A stretch of 64,000 nucleotides of DNA from Marispirochaeta sp963667435 (GCA_963667435.1 OY763414.1:1984001-2048000), one strand, 5' to 3'; shown: positions 34,242 through 42,969, numbered from the stretch's first letter. Translations and numbers: made by a program. The notes: generated from the letters alone by a model not told the origin.

Positions 34242-35201
34242 TTAGCCCAGCTGGATCTGGGGATCGATGCAGACGTAAAGAATATCGACAAAAAGATTAA
34301 TGCCAACAACGACCGCGGCCATCAACAGAACGTAGCCCTGAACCGATGGCAAATCTTTATTTCCGATAGCATCAAGTGCGTATTTTCCCAACCCTTGCCA
34401 GGAAAAGATAGACTCTACTATAGCGGAACCTCCAAGCAAGCCTCCGAATGTTGCACCCAAGCGTGTAATTGTCGGCACAATAGCGTTTTTCAGTGCATGA
34501 CGACAAATAACCAATCGCTCTCTTAAGCCTTTGGCTCGTAAAGCCTGAATATACTGCTTTCCTAAAACCTCCAGCATACTTGTACGGATTAGGCGAATAT
34601 ACGAACCGGCAAAACCCAAAGACAGGGTAAGCGCCGGGACCCAAACATTGCGAGTTTCATGAGTGCCTACAACCGGTATCCATTTGAGATACACACCGAA
34701 TACGTACAGCAAAGCCAAGCCCAACCAGAAGGAAGGAATGGATACGGTTAAAAATGAAAAAAAACGGCTGATTTTATCCAAATAGGAATCAGGATATACC
34801 GAAGATAAAAGCCCCAATGGAAGTGATATCAACAATAACAACCCAAACGAACAGACAGCAAGTTGAAAGGTTGCCGGGAAGCGCGCTTTCAGTTCATCCC
34901 TCACCGGCTTTTTGGTCATGTATGAAACACCGAAATCACCCCGAAGCACATTACCAAGCCACCTGCCATACTGTACGGCAAGCGGTTGATCAAGTCCCAG
35001 TTCCTCTTTAACGATATTTATCGCTTCCTGGGTTTGCTGGCCGCTGGTGCCACGAACAATGATGGACGCCGCATCCCCTGCCGATAAGTGCGTTAGCAAA
35101 AACGTAATAATTGAAATAACTAGCAATACCGGAATCAGACAGAATACGCGTTTTATGATGTATCGGAACAATTGCTGTCCCTTTCCCGACAGAACACACA
35201 T
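34242..35201 (-). CDS. NikB/DppB-type ABC importer permease
   Basis: 319-residue permease with membrane anchor YIIKRVFCLIPVLLVISIIT near residue 14, an N-terminal ELGLDQPLAVQYGRWLGNVL segment near 68, and the coupling loop YIQALRAKGLRERLVICRHA near 218. It is the first recognisable gene of the riboswitch-3 operon. AAGG lies eight bases before the ATG. The 420-bp leader between the riboswitch and this start is unusually long and may hold a short peptide ORF. Confidence 0.9.
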   Translation of the reverse strand: MCVLSGKGQQLFRYIIKRVFCLIPVLLVISIITFLLTHLSAGDAASIIVRGTSGQQTQEAINIVKEELGLDQPLAVQYGRWLGNVLRGDFGVSYMTKKPVRDELKARFPATFQLAVCSFGLLLLISLPLGLLSSVYPDSYLDKISRFFSFLTVSIPSFWLGLALLYVFGVYLKWIPVVGTHETRNVWVPALTLSLGFAGSYIRLIRTSMLEVLGKQYIQALRAKGLRERLVICRHALKNAIVPTITRLGATFGGLLGGSAIVESIFSWQGLGKYALDAIGNKDLPSVQGYVLLMAAVVVGINLFVDILYVCIDPQIQLG

Positions 35202-35622
35202 TACTTAACCTTTTTTCGCAACAGGAGCGCGAATGGATTTTTTACAAGAATCAGGACAATGTGACACATGCATATTATCACCATATATACTCATATTCAA
35301 CCACAAACAACCTTCCTACAAAATAAGGATGAACAAATGATTCTTTCAATAGGGGAAGACTGTCTGTCTTTAGACCGAAAAACCGCTGATCAGCACTAGG
35401 CAAGTGAGAACACAGACAAGTTTTTTCACAATTCCTCCGATTTTTATACGGCCTCTAAAACCGTAATAGGTGTTCACGTTTCGCCGCAAAACCCTATGGT
35501 TTTATCTTCCAGGAGGAAAAATATTGATACAGATATTAGAAATTCTATTTGATGCACAAACTGCTCACCTATCTTTCACCCAGAAGATTGTGATAATTGA
35601 TACCCTTTCTACGAAAGGTTTT
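35202..35622 (-). other. Long leader of the Nik-type operon
   Basis: About 420 bp between riboswitch 3 and the first permease gene. It includes the conserved element at 35577-35598. A 29-codon frame (35294 to 35205, minus) encodes MSIYGDNMHVSHCPDSCKK followed by ten residues, with H-x3-H-C-x3-C, a possible metal-binding pattern. Its ribosome binding site is weak, so expression is doubtful. No other gene was seen. Confidence 0.4.
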
Positions 35623-35830
35623 CAGGCAGGTCTCCTGACTTCGAGAATAATAACGGTTTAACCAAAACCTTCCCGTCCGACCACTAAATATTTTAGCGGT
35701 CAGACAGTGGTCGGGTGTCGTATAAGGCATTGCACCTTAAACCCTATTTAGAAAACCTTTCCTCTTACAGTACCTGGGGGTGTCCGGGATTCTCACCCGG
35801 TTCCCTTTTAAGCCCGATAGGGCACCTGAT
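35623..35830 (-). promoter_or_regulatory. Cobalamin riboswitch 3 (Nik-type importer operon)
   Basis: Minus-strand order: CAGGTGCCC at 35830, AAAAGGGAACCGGGTGAGAA, ACTGTA, GGTGCAATGCC, an extra hairpin with ACTAAATATTTAGC-like arms, and the B12 box AAGTCAGGAGACCTGCC at 35625-35641. A CCTTTC-GTA-GAAAGG hairpin follows. A possible -10 TATAAT lies at 35855-35860. It is placed to control the permease-ATPase-NikA-methyltransferase operon. Confidence 0.94.
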
Positions 35831-35926
35831 TGTTTATTGTAAAGGCTACAAATTATTATATCTATCATTCTTTTATTTATCTTGTTACTTTCTTGGATAC
35901 TTATTTTAGAGAAAAACCACGTCTGA

Positions 35927-36685
35927 TTAGGGATCAATGCGTACGAACAGTCTGTCCTCATCGTGTATAAAACGACAGGAGATTCCAAATATATCGCTGA
36001 TAATATGCTCATCCACTTCGTATTCGATTTTTCCCCAGGCAGCAACGCGGCCCTTCTTCAGACAGAGGAAGGAATCTGCATAGGGGATTGCCATATTCAG
36101 GTCATGAAGCACAGCGACAACAGTCCTCTGTTTATCCCTGCATAAGGTCTTCAAGTACTTAAAAAGGCGATACTGGAAGCGCATATCCAGATTATTCATG
36201 GGTTCGTCCAGGAAAAGAACTGGTGTGTCCTGTGCAAAAAGTCTGAGAATACGGACTTTTTGAAACTCTCCTCCGCTCAAAGTTTCTACTTTCCGATCCG
36301 CAAAATCCCAGAGGTCAAGGACTGAAAAAAGTTCACCCACCAGCTCTTCATCTTCTTTTCGAGGTTTCCAGCCAAAATACGGTTTCCGTCCGGCAAGAAC
36401 CGTATCCCAAACCCTCGAAGATTCGGGAATAACCGCTGTTTGCGACAGATACCCTATAACCCTGGCTCTTTCCTCAAGACTTACGTGTTTAATATCCCTG
36501 CCCTCAATAATAACCTTCCCCCGGGATGAGGCTGTAATCCCGGCAAGAAGTCGGATCAGAGTGGTTTTTCCCGAACCATTTTCTCCCATTACAGCCGTAA
36601 AACTTCCATTCCGAAAATGACCGGTTATATCCTCAAGGATCATTTTCGCCCCATAATAATATGTAAGAGAATCGACCCAGATCAT
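35927..36685 (-). CDS. FecE/BtuD-type ABC importer ATPase (system D)
   Basis: 252-residue ATPase with Walker A GENGSGKTT near residue 34, signature LSGGEFQKV near 136 and Walker B VLFLDEPMNNLD near 156. It shares its first base with the permease stop. It ends the operon of exported cobaltochelatase, binding protein, permease and ATPase, under riboswitch 4. Confidence 0.9.
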   Translation of the reverse strand: MIWVDSLTYYYGAKMILEDITGHFRNGSFTAVMGENGSGKTTLIRLLAGITASSRGKVIIEGRDIKHVSLEERARVIGYLSQTAVIPESSRVWDTVLAGRKPYFGWKPRKEDEELVGELFSVLDLWDFADRKVETLSGGEFQKVRILRLFAQDTPVLFLDEPMNNLDMRFQYRLFKYLKTLCRDKQRTVVAVLHDLNMAIPYADSFLCLKKGRVAAWGKIEYEVDEHIISDIFGISCRFIHDEDRLFVRIDP

Positions 36686-37776
36686 TAGCTGTACCTTTTC
36701 CGCGAGGCTACAATAAGCAGATACAGGAAAAAAGGAATCCCGAGAAATGCTGTGGTAATCCCTATGGGAAACTCCAATGGGGCCAACAGAACACGGGAAA
36801 GAGTATCGGAGACAACCAGCAGAATAGCGCCAAAGAGCCCGGAAAGAGGCAGTAAATACCGATAGTCATTACCAAGAATCATTCTGGCAACATGAGGCGC
36901 GACAAGTCCGACAAAACCAATAACACCAGTATGACTGATAATTCCAGCAGTTAACAGAGAACAGAGCACGATGGTAATCCTGGTTGTTTTTTTAGGGTCT
37001 ACCCCCAGGGAAATCCCAGACTCATCTCCCATTGAAAGAATTGTATATTTCCAGGATTGAAGATACAGAGGAGGAATAACAGCAATCATTAACCCTCCGG
37101 CAAGGGCAACACTCGCCCATTGGGAAGAACTCAAACTACCCATAATCCAGAAAACAATACGAGCAAGATCTTCGGTAGATGCTGTATACTGGAGAATTGA
37201 TGTTCCTGCGGAGAAAAGATACATAACTGCAACCCCGGCAAGAATGACTGTTCTCCCCGCTCCACCAGTAAGACGACTCAGGAAAAGGACAATAAGCATT
37301 GAGACCAATGAACAGAGAAAGGCTCCCACAACCGGGAATCCTCCAAATGCAAAGGGAATAACACCCGCACTCCCGGCCATGACCATAGTGGCCGCCGCGC
37401 CGAATCCGGCGGCAGAGGAGATCCCCAGAGTAAAGGGGCTTACCAGAGGATTCCTCAGAATCCCCTGCATGGCGGCACCGGAAAAAGCCAGACCAAAACC
37501 ACCGATAAGTGCCATACAAATTCTCGGCAATCGGAGTTGCCAGAGAATCCTAATCGGTAGGGTTCCCCGTTCTGCCGTAGGCCGTATGAGTAGCGCCGAA
37601 AACAGCTCTTTCAGTGTCAGGGGTATTGCCCCAAGCACAAGGGCCAGCAGAACCGAGAAAATAAGAAAGATTATTGCAGCAGAGATAATCCAGCCCCCAA
37701 TTTTTTGCCTGCTTAAAGATGTTGGGTTAGGGATAGACGTACCTCTCATGAGTATCTGACCATTCATCTGGGCCAA
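36685..37776 (-). CDS. FecCD/BtuC-type ABC importer permease (system D)
   Basis: 363-residue multi-pass permease. Landmarks are LRLPRICMALIGGFGLAFSG near residue 82, QGILRNPLVSPFTLGISSAA near 105 and FVGLVAPHVARMILGNDYRY near 290. The frame opens at 37776 inside the binding-protein gene; in-frame ATGs at 37767 and 37749 are also possible and none has a good ribosome binding site, so the start is uncertain and translation is probably coupled. Confidence 0.88.
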   Translation of the reverse strand: MAQMNGQILMRGTSIPNPTSLSRQKIGGWIISAAIIFLIFSVLLALVLGAIPLTLKELFSALLIRPTAERGTLPIRILWQLRLPRICMALIGGFGLAFSGAAMQGILRNPLVSPFTLGISSAAGFGAAATMVMAGSAGVIPFAFGGFPVVGAFLCSLVSMLIVLFLSRLTGGAGRTVILAGVAVMYLFSAGTSILQYTASTEDLARIVFWIMGSLSSSQWASVALAGGLMIAVIPPLYLQSWKYTILSMGDESGISLGVDPKKTTRITIVLCSLLTAGIISHTGVIGFVGLVAPHVARMILGNDYRYLLPLSGLFGAILLVVSDTLSRVLLAPLEFPIGITTAFLGIPFFLYLLIVASRKRYS

Positions 37777-38749
37777 AAAGTTTTACAACATACTTTTTAA
37801 GATATTCTTCCTGATCAATATCTGAAAAGCGCTGGGGATAAAACCATGAGGCATAATAGAGTACTCCTATGGGGAACCGTAATGAAATAAGAAGATCAGT
37901 TTTTATAACATGAACTCTCCCTTCCCGTACCGCCTGTGTGGAAACAAGTCCAGGTCTCTCCATTAGGGCCTGACGCATGGTGCATAAAGTATCTGTGTCA
38001 ACATCTCCTGACACCCGGCGCAAGATAACCGCCGGATCTTTTGCTATAATAAATTCCGGATTTAATTCAGGAGAAGCAACTGGTTCATTCGCTGCAATAT
38101 TAATGCCGCCAGCTAGTTCCATACTCCGGTGATGCCCCGTTACTGAAGAAGCACTCTTATAGGGTTTCCTATTCTCAAAAAAAACCTTGGTTCTGCCAGC
38201 ATCAGCAATTCCGGTCAATCTGTCTTGAATCTCCGCCAGAGTCTGGTTCATTATTGAAATGATCTCTTTCGCTCTCTCAGGTTCTTCCAGGATACGTCCG
38301 ACATCCTGCACCAGATCAGGAAGAGCATCCGGATTCGAAGTACTGACAATCAGGACCGGGATTCCCATCGATTCAAGCTTTTTCCGGTTTCCCCCATCGA
38401 ACATTAGATCTGCTATTACAAGGTCCGGGTTCCTGGATAACAGATATTCCATGTTCGGACTGTTGGAATTTCTGCCCACAACAAACAGCCTCCGCACGGA
38501 TTCGGGAAAAGTGGAATAACTGTCTCTCCCGACCAGTCGATCAGCGGCACCAAAGGCTCCGAAGATCTCGGAAATCCCCGAATTAAGTGTAACAATACGG
38601 TTTACCGGAAGGGTAATAGAAATCTTTTCCCCTGATGCATCAGTCAGAGATAGAGAAGAATCGGAAGCAGAAACCTCGGTTGGCCCGGAAGCAAAGAGAC
38701 CGCAGCACAAAATGGCTGCGGTTATTATAAAGAAAAGCGTGCGGCGCAT
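37727..38749 (-). CDS. ABC importer binding protein (system D)
   Basis: 340-residue exported FecB/BtuF-type binding protein; the signal peptide ends CCGLFASGPTE. Short for the family but complete, with LSLTDASGEKISITLPVNRI at the mature N-terminus, NPDLVIADLMFDGGNRKKLE near 108, and a C-terminal LYYASWFYPQRFSDIDQEEY that resembles system C. Its start codon abuts the chelatase stop. Ligand unknown: cobalt, corrinoid, or a tetrapyrrole such as haem or sirohydrochlorin are all compatible with the neighbours. Confidence 0.85.
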   Translation of the reverse strand: MRRTLFFIITAAILCCGLFASGPTEVSASDSSLSLTDASGEKISITLPVNRIVTLNSGISEIFGAFGAADRLVGRDSYSTFPESVRRLFVVGRNSNSPNMEYLLSRNPDLVIADLMFDGGNRKKLESMGIPVLIVSTSNPDALPDLVQDVGRILEEPERAKEIISIMNQTLAEIQDRLTGIADAGRTKVFFENRKPYKSASSVTGHHRSMELAGGINIAANEPVASPELNPEFIIAKDPAVILRRVSGDVDTDTLCTMRQALMERPGLVSTQAVREGRVHVIKTDLLISLRFPIGVLYYASWFYPQRFSDIDQEEYLKKYVVKLFGPDEWSDTHERYVYP

Positions 38750-39618
38750 TAAATAAATTTACCAACCGCAGCCTTTATTGAAATGATAAAAATATCCTGA
38801 ACAGGCTGTAGAGATGCAAGTCCATTACAACATTCGGCTGGAAGACCAATTTGGGTCTTCATGGAATCCTCTTCGTCACCCATGACATCATTGGACATGT
38901 GATCACCGTAGGTCAGCATAAAAGTAACGAATTTGACTTTTTCTGTACCATTGGCAAGTATCGTATCTTTAACTGGACCAAACTCGGGGTTCCCCTCCAT
39001 AACCGCTACATAGGTATTCTTATAGTTATCCCGCAGATATGAATCCAGCTGTTCAAGTTCGGCATTGTATTCGGGGTGAGCTTCGTTGCCATGAGCACAA
39101 AATACTGTAGCGATCTCGTCACTATCGGCTATTTCCTGCTCCAGTGCAGCAACAGCATTCTGAATATTCTCCGAGTGGAACAGCAGAGGATAGCTGTACT
39201 TAACATTAAGTCCACTTGTATCGGCAGCCATTACCTGACGAAACTCAGCACCAACCATTAGGTGCAGACTTTGTATTACCACATTCCTGATACCGTCTTC
39301 TCTGAGCCCGTCCAGGGCTTCGTCTAAAGTCTGAACCTTAACCTTGCGGTCAAAAACCTCATCGACTCCCTCCTCTCTCAGTTTATTGACGATGAAGGAT
39401 GCTGTAAAACCCCAGCGAACATCATGGCCCGGAAAGGCTTCCATTACTGCTTTATCAAAATCATTCAGGTTTGCCTGACCTGATTCATAGCTTGATCCGA
39501 ATGCAGCAATCAAAATAACAGGTTTTTCGTTCACTCCAGCTCCTTTGGTACTCACGCAGCCACTGAACAAGACCAGAGCGATCAGCGCGAAAACCATCAG
39601 CATAGAAATCTTTTTCAC
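38749..39618 (-). CDS. cbiK: Exported CbiK-type sirohydrochlorin cobaltochelatase (lipoprotein)
   Basis: 289-residue CbiK homologue with a lipoprotein signal ending LVLFSGCVST. The chelatase domain begins PVILIAAFGSSYESGQANL near residue 33. Residues corresponding to the CbiK metal ligands are all visible: Glu in SLHLMVGAEFRQ near 128, His in FCAHGNEAHPEYN near 174, and His in LTYGDHMSNDVMGDEED near 236. A periplasmic CbiK is known in Desulfovibrio vulgaris (CbiKP), thought to serve metal or tetrapyrrole uptake rather than cytoplasmic B12 synthesis. Here it leads an operon with a FecBCD importer under riboswitch 4. Confidence 0.92.
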   Translation of the reverse strand: MKKISMLMVFALIALVLFSGCVSTKGAGVNEKPVILIAAFGSSYESGQANLNDFDKAVMEAFPGHDVRWGFTASFIVNKLREEGVDEVFDRKVKVQTLDEALDGLREDGIRNVVIQSLHLMVGAEFRQVMAADTSGLNVKYSYPLLFHSENIQNAVAALEQEIADSDEIATVFCAHGNEAHPEYNAELEQLDSYLRDNYKNTYVAVMEGNPEFGPVKDTILANGTEKVKFVTFMLTYGDHMSNDVMGDEEDSMKTQIGLPAECCNGLASLQPVQDIFIISIKAAVGKFI

Positions 39619-39753
39619 AATATACTCCTTGTTGTGAAATTGGTTTTCGCTCTTTTAGGGTTAAGATTCCTTGGACCGTTTTATTTCTTAGAAATTGACT
39701 GGAAAAAACGGTATCTACTCTCAATCCGCGAAGAGCGTTCTACTACTAATTCA

Positions 39754-39922
39754 CAGCAGGTATCCTGACTCACGGCGTCAATAATCCCAGAGCCTTCCCA
39801 TAGATGTACACACCTACAGTGACCGTCGATTAACGACATTGAGATTATCATACCGCTTACAGTGGCGGGTCCGTTCCGGCTTTTCACCGGATTCCCTTTT
39901 AAGGCATTTCTGCCGCTGAGAA
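39754..39922 (-). promoter_or_regulatory. Cobalamin riboswitch 4 (cbiK-importer operon)
   Basis: Minus-strand order: TTAAAAGGGAATCCGGTGAA near 39905, CCGCCACTGTAAGCGG, AATGTCG, GGGAAGGC, and the B12 box GAGTCAGGATACCTGC at 39756-39771. It is a canonical aptamer, clearly less similar to riboswitches 1-3 than they are to one another, and it lacks their shared 3' element. The cbiK start is 136 bp downstream. Confidence 0.95.
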
Positions 39923-39989
39923 TTAATTGAATTATATAGTCGCAAAAATTGTCCGTCTACGAATAGTTTATTAATAAAAGTATTTTCTT

Positions 39990-40730
39990 TTACTTATATC
40001 CACGGGGGGTCACCATTTTGCCGCCAATAATCCTGGTTTGAGAATTTCCAACGACTACTGTAGTAAACATATCAACCTGTATTATATCCATTGTCTCAAG
40101 TGTTTCTATCCGGATATCCTGTTGTTCACGATAAGCGTTACGCACCATCCCCACGGGAGTTGATGATAAACGGTGTTGCAAAAGAACCTTTTTGGCCTCC
40201 TCAAGATTATATGGTCTGCCTTTACTACGGGGATTATACAGAACCAGAACAAAGTCAGCAGAAGCCGCGGCTTGAAGACGCTTGAGAATCAGATCCCAGG
40301 GTGTTAATAGATCACTCAGAGAGACTACAGCAAAATCATGTATCAGGGGAGCCCCAAGAAGGGCTGCGGCTGAAGTAGCCGCTGTAATACCGGGGATAAC
40401 CTCTATCACAGGCCGGACAGATTCGGAAAGTTGGGTTTCCGTCAATTCATACGCAAGCCCCGCAAGGCCATACACACCTGCATCTCCGGAGGCAATAAGA
40501 GCAACTTTTTTTCCGGAAACGGCCGTCTTTACCGCATCAAGACATCGCTGCCGTTCTCCCCGCATACCGCTGACGATTGAGGCTTTTTCCTGCAGATGCT
40601 CCGGAAGCAGACGCACATACCTGCTGTATCCCGCGATAATGTCACATTCTTCCAAGGCGCTCATTGCCGCTGGAGCTGTATACTGCTGGAATCCGGGGCC
40701 AAGACTGACCAGAATAAGATGTCCTTTCAT
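39990..40730 (-). CDS. cbiH: Cobalt-precorrin-3 C17-methyltransferase
   Basis: 246-residue SAM methyltransferase of the corrin/porphyrin family, which contracts the ring and methylates C17. It shows ILVSLGPGFQQYTAPAAMSA near residue 5, IVSGMRGERQRCLDAV near 52, ASGDAGVYGLAGLAYEL near 78, and VIPGITAATSAAALLGAPL near 104. The 40730 start follows the cbiG stop by one base; the longer frame to 40781 is not conserved. It is the last gene of the ring-synthesis operon. Confidence 0.94.
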   Translation of the reverse strand: MKGHLILVSLGPGFQQYTAPAAMSALEECDIIAGYSRYVRLLPEHLQEKASIVSGMRGERQRCLDAVKTAVSGKKVALIASGDAGVYGLAGLAYELTETQLSESVRPVIEVIPGITAATSAAALLGAPLIHDFAVVSLSDLLTPWDLILKRLQAAASADFVLVLYNPRSKGRPYNLEEAKKVLLQHRLSSTPVGMVRNAYREQQDIRIETLETMDIIQVDMFTTVVVGNSQTRIIGGKMVTPRGYK

Positions 40731-40731
40731 A

Positions 40732-41496
40732 CTAAACAGTCCCCTTCCCAGTGCTGAAAAAACGGTCCCTGGACAATGCAAGGGTTATCCCCTGCACGAT
40801 TGTTTTTGGAACCAGGAGTTCTCCATTCCGGGAACTCAAGACCGCGCAGGGTTCGGCAACACCGGGAAGGTCAAGCTGCCGTTTCGCCGCCGGCGAAGGT
40901 GTTCCTCCTGCTCCCAGGGTCCTGATACGTTCCTCTGGCAAAAACAGAACCGGGAATCCCAGCTCTTCACATGCGGCGGTCAAACCTGCTTCCCGGCGCT
41001 TTAACTCTATGGTTGCAGCATGTCGGATTTCTCCCTTATCAATGCCTGCATTCCCCAGGAAATCACCCACGGCTTCCAGAATACGATCTTTCTCAGCCCC
41101 TTTTCTGCATCCGATCCCCAGAACAAGCGTCTTTGCTGTATCAGAACCGGTGGAGAGTACCGGCTCTGCATCCACTATCCCGGCAACCCTGTAGGAAAGG
41201 GCATTGGCCCCGCCTTCATGGCCGGACAGAAGAGAAACTGCAAAACGTCCGGCATCATCAACTGCTATAACGGCAGGATCAGAAAACTTGCTGTTTACAT
41301 AGGGAGCAATCATCCTTACGGTAATTCCCACTGCCATTATATAAACCAAACCCTGACGGGAAGAAAACAGCTGTTTCGTTAATTCCGGCAGCTCACCTTT
41401 TACCGGACGGAAAAACTCCGCATCCAACTCGGTGCAAAGTACCCGCCCAAGCGCTTCACCTTCATCACTGACCGCGACTACGGCATAATCTCTCAT
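40732..41496 (-). CDS. cbiG: Cobalt-precorrin 5A hydrolase, central domain absent
   Basis: 254-residue CbiG, which opens the delta-lactone and releases acetaldehyde. The N-terminal domain has VYIMAVGITVRMIAPYVNSK near residue 50 and VSLLSGHEGGANALS near 87. It runs straight from PVLSTGSD near 112 into the C-terminal domain, LVLGIGCRKGAEKDRILEAV near 125. The roughly 90-residue middle domain of Salmonella-type CbiG (about 350 residues) is missing. The gene overlaps cbiF by 4 bp. Whether this short form is normal for the lineage or a deletion cannot be told here. Confidence 0.9.
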   Translation of the reverse strand: MRDYAVVAVSDEGEALGRVLCTELDAEFFRPVKGELPELTKQLFSSRQGLVYIMAVGITVRMIAPYVNSKFSDPAVIAVDDAGRFAVSLLSGHEGGANALSYRVAGIVDAEPVLSTGSDTAKTLVLGIGCRKGAEKDRILEAVGDFLGNAGIDKGEIRHAATIELKRREAGLTAACEELGFPVLFLPEERIRTLGAGGTPSPAAKRQLDLPGVAEPCAVLSSRNGELLVPKTIVQGITLALSRDRFFSTGKGTV

Positions 41497-42257
41497 TCAA
41501 CGCTCCGGGAATCCCGCCAACCGTGGCTGAACAGGGGATCATAGAGTTTTGATTTCGCATATTCCTTCCGCCCTAAAACGGGGCTTACGATAATAAGAGT
41601 CTGACGGGTTATGCCCGCTTCCTCAGCCTTTTCGGGAAACTCCCGAACAGTGCTCATAAGAATCCGCTGATCCGGCCATCCAACACGATACACAAGTGCC
41701 ACAGGAGTATCTGCGGTGTAGGAACTCAACAGATCATCACGAACCCTTGATGCATTGCCAATACTCAGGAACAACACAAGAGAAGCTCCTATTCCGGCCA
41801 GAGCGGGAATATTCTCAGCCTCCGGAACCGGTGTTCTTCCGGCTGCCCTGCTCAGAATCACCGTCTGGGTCAATTCAGGAAGAGTCAGCTCCTGCTTTAA
41901 CACAGCCGCCGCCGCCTGAAACGAGCTTACTCCCGGAACGACTTCCACATCGAGACCTTCTTTGAAACACCAGTCTATCTGTTCCTGAATGGCACCGTAA
42001 ATCGACGGATCCCCGGTATGAACCCTGGCGATAATACCCTCTTCATCACGGTACTGATCATAAACAGCACAGACTTCGTCAAGGGTCATAGATGAGGAAT
42101 CCATGACCAGCGCATCCGAACGCCGGTTGTCAATCAGCACCGCAGGGACAAGACTCCCGGCATAGATAACAACCTTCGCTTCTTCAATTATTCGCTTTCC
42201 CCTGAGGGTTATGAGTTCCGGATCTCCCGGTCCCGCCCCGACAATTACAATCTTCAT
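41493..42257 (-). CDS. cbiF: Cobalt-precorrin-4 C11-methyltransferase
   Basis: 254-residue SAM methyltransferase. Landmarks are IVGAGPGDPELITLRGKRII near residue 4, VVIYAGSLVPAVL near 34, VHTGDPSIYGAIQEQIDWC near 78, and EVVPGVSSFQAAAAVLKQEL near 100. It methylates C11 before CbiG acts. It starts one base after cbiL ends. Confidence 0.95.
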   Translation of the reverse strand: MKIVIVGAGPGDPELITLRGKRIIEEAKVVIYAGSLVPAVLIDNRRSDALVMDSSSMTLDEVCAVYDQYRDEEGIIARVHTGDPSIYGAIQEQIDWCFKEGLDVEVVPGVSSFQAAAAVLKQELTLPELTQTVILSRAAGRTPVPEAENIPALAGIGASLVLFLSIGNASRVRDDLLSSYTADTPVALVYRVGWPDQRILMSTVREFPEKAEEAGITRQTLIIVSPVLGRKEYAKSKLYDPLFSHGWRDSRSVE

Positions 42258-42258
42258 A

Positions 42259-42969
42259 TTATTCCTTATCCAGCCGTTCTCTGCAGTTTATAAACAAAAT
42301 AGCCATATCGGCCCTCTCCATTTCAGGCAGGCCGGGAAAGACATTCTCCTCCTCGGTTCCCGCCCGAACAACCAGATGGCAGTAACGGGACCATCCATTT
42401 TCGCGTAGAAATGCGGCAAGAGGCTTATACCGGCGTCCGATCTTCATAACAACGAGCACTCCGGGAAAATTCAGATATGCATAAAGCTCAGACGGATCCC
42501 CGGGCGCCGGTACAATAGAGCAGGGGGATTCCCCCGATGCCAGAATAAGCCGTGCCGCGGCTGCCGCCGCAGAGGGCGATGTGACCCCCGGAACAAACAC
42601 TACCTTCAGATCGGCAATACAGCCTGCCGCCGACTGAATATACACCCCCGTGCTGTACAGGGAAGGGTCTCCAAGGGTTGGGACTGCCCCGGTTCCCGAG
42701 GGGGGTAGGCTGTCTGCCATCTTCCGGAGAATGCCGGCCCAGGCCTTTTCAAGTTCGGCAGAATCACGACTCAGGGGATACACAAGTTCCTGTAAATCCG
42801 GCAGATCCCCCAGGGCCATTCTCACAATGTTCCCTGCCAAGGATGAACCAGCGGGTTCCGCCCTCAGACAGAAAACCTTGTCTGCATTCCGAATAATGCC
42901 TGCCGCCTTCATGGTTATCAACTCCGGATCTCCCGGGCCGATACCGACTACATAAAGAGTTTTCACCAT
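42259..42969 (-). CDS. cbiL: Cobalt-precorrin-2 C20-methyltransferase
   Basis: 236-residue complete CbiL/CobI. It shows VVGIGPGDPELITMKAAGII near residue 6, VPTLGDPSLYSTGVYIQSA near 96, VFVPGVTSPSAAAAAARLIL near 123, and VLVVMKIGRRYKPLAAFLRE near 170. It catalyses the first committed methylation of cobalt-precorrin-2. It overlaps cbiE by 7 bp. A second, internally deleted copy stands at the head of the operon. Confidence 0.93.
   Translation of the reverse strand: MVKTLYVVGIGPGDPELITMKAAGIIRNADKVFCLRAEPAGSSLAGNIVRMALGDLPDLQELVYPLSRDSAELEKAWAGILRKMADSLPPSGTGAVPTLGDPSLYSTGVYIQSAAGCIADLKVVFVPGVTSPSAAAAAARLILASGESPCSIVPAPGDPSELYAYLNFPGVLVVMKIGRRYKPLAAFLRENGWSRYCHLVVRAGTEEENVFPGLPEMERADMAILFINCRERLDKE

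Noticed and set aside
35470..35661. Plus-strand frame of 63 residues with an AGGAGG upstream
   Set aside because: It lies antisense to riboswitch 3 and its leader, ends inside the aptamer, and has no recognisable similarity.
39754..39922. Riboswitch 4 as control of the ring operon
   Set aside because: It lies after cbiH in the direction of transcription and directly before cbiK, so it can only act on the genes downstream.
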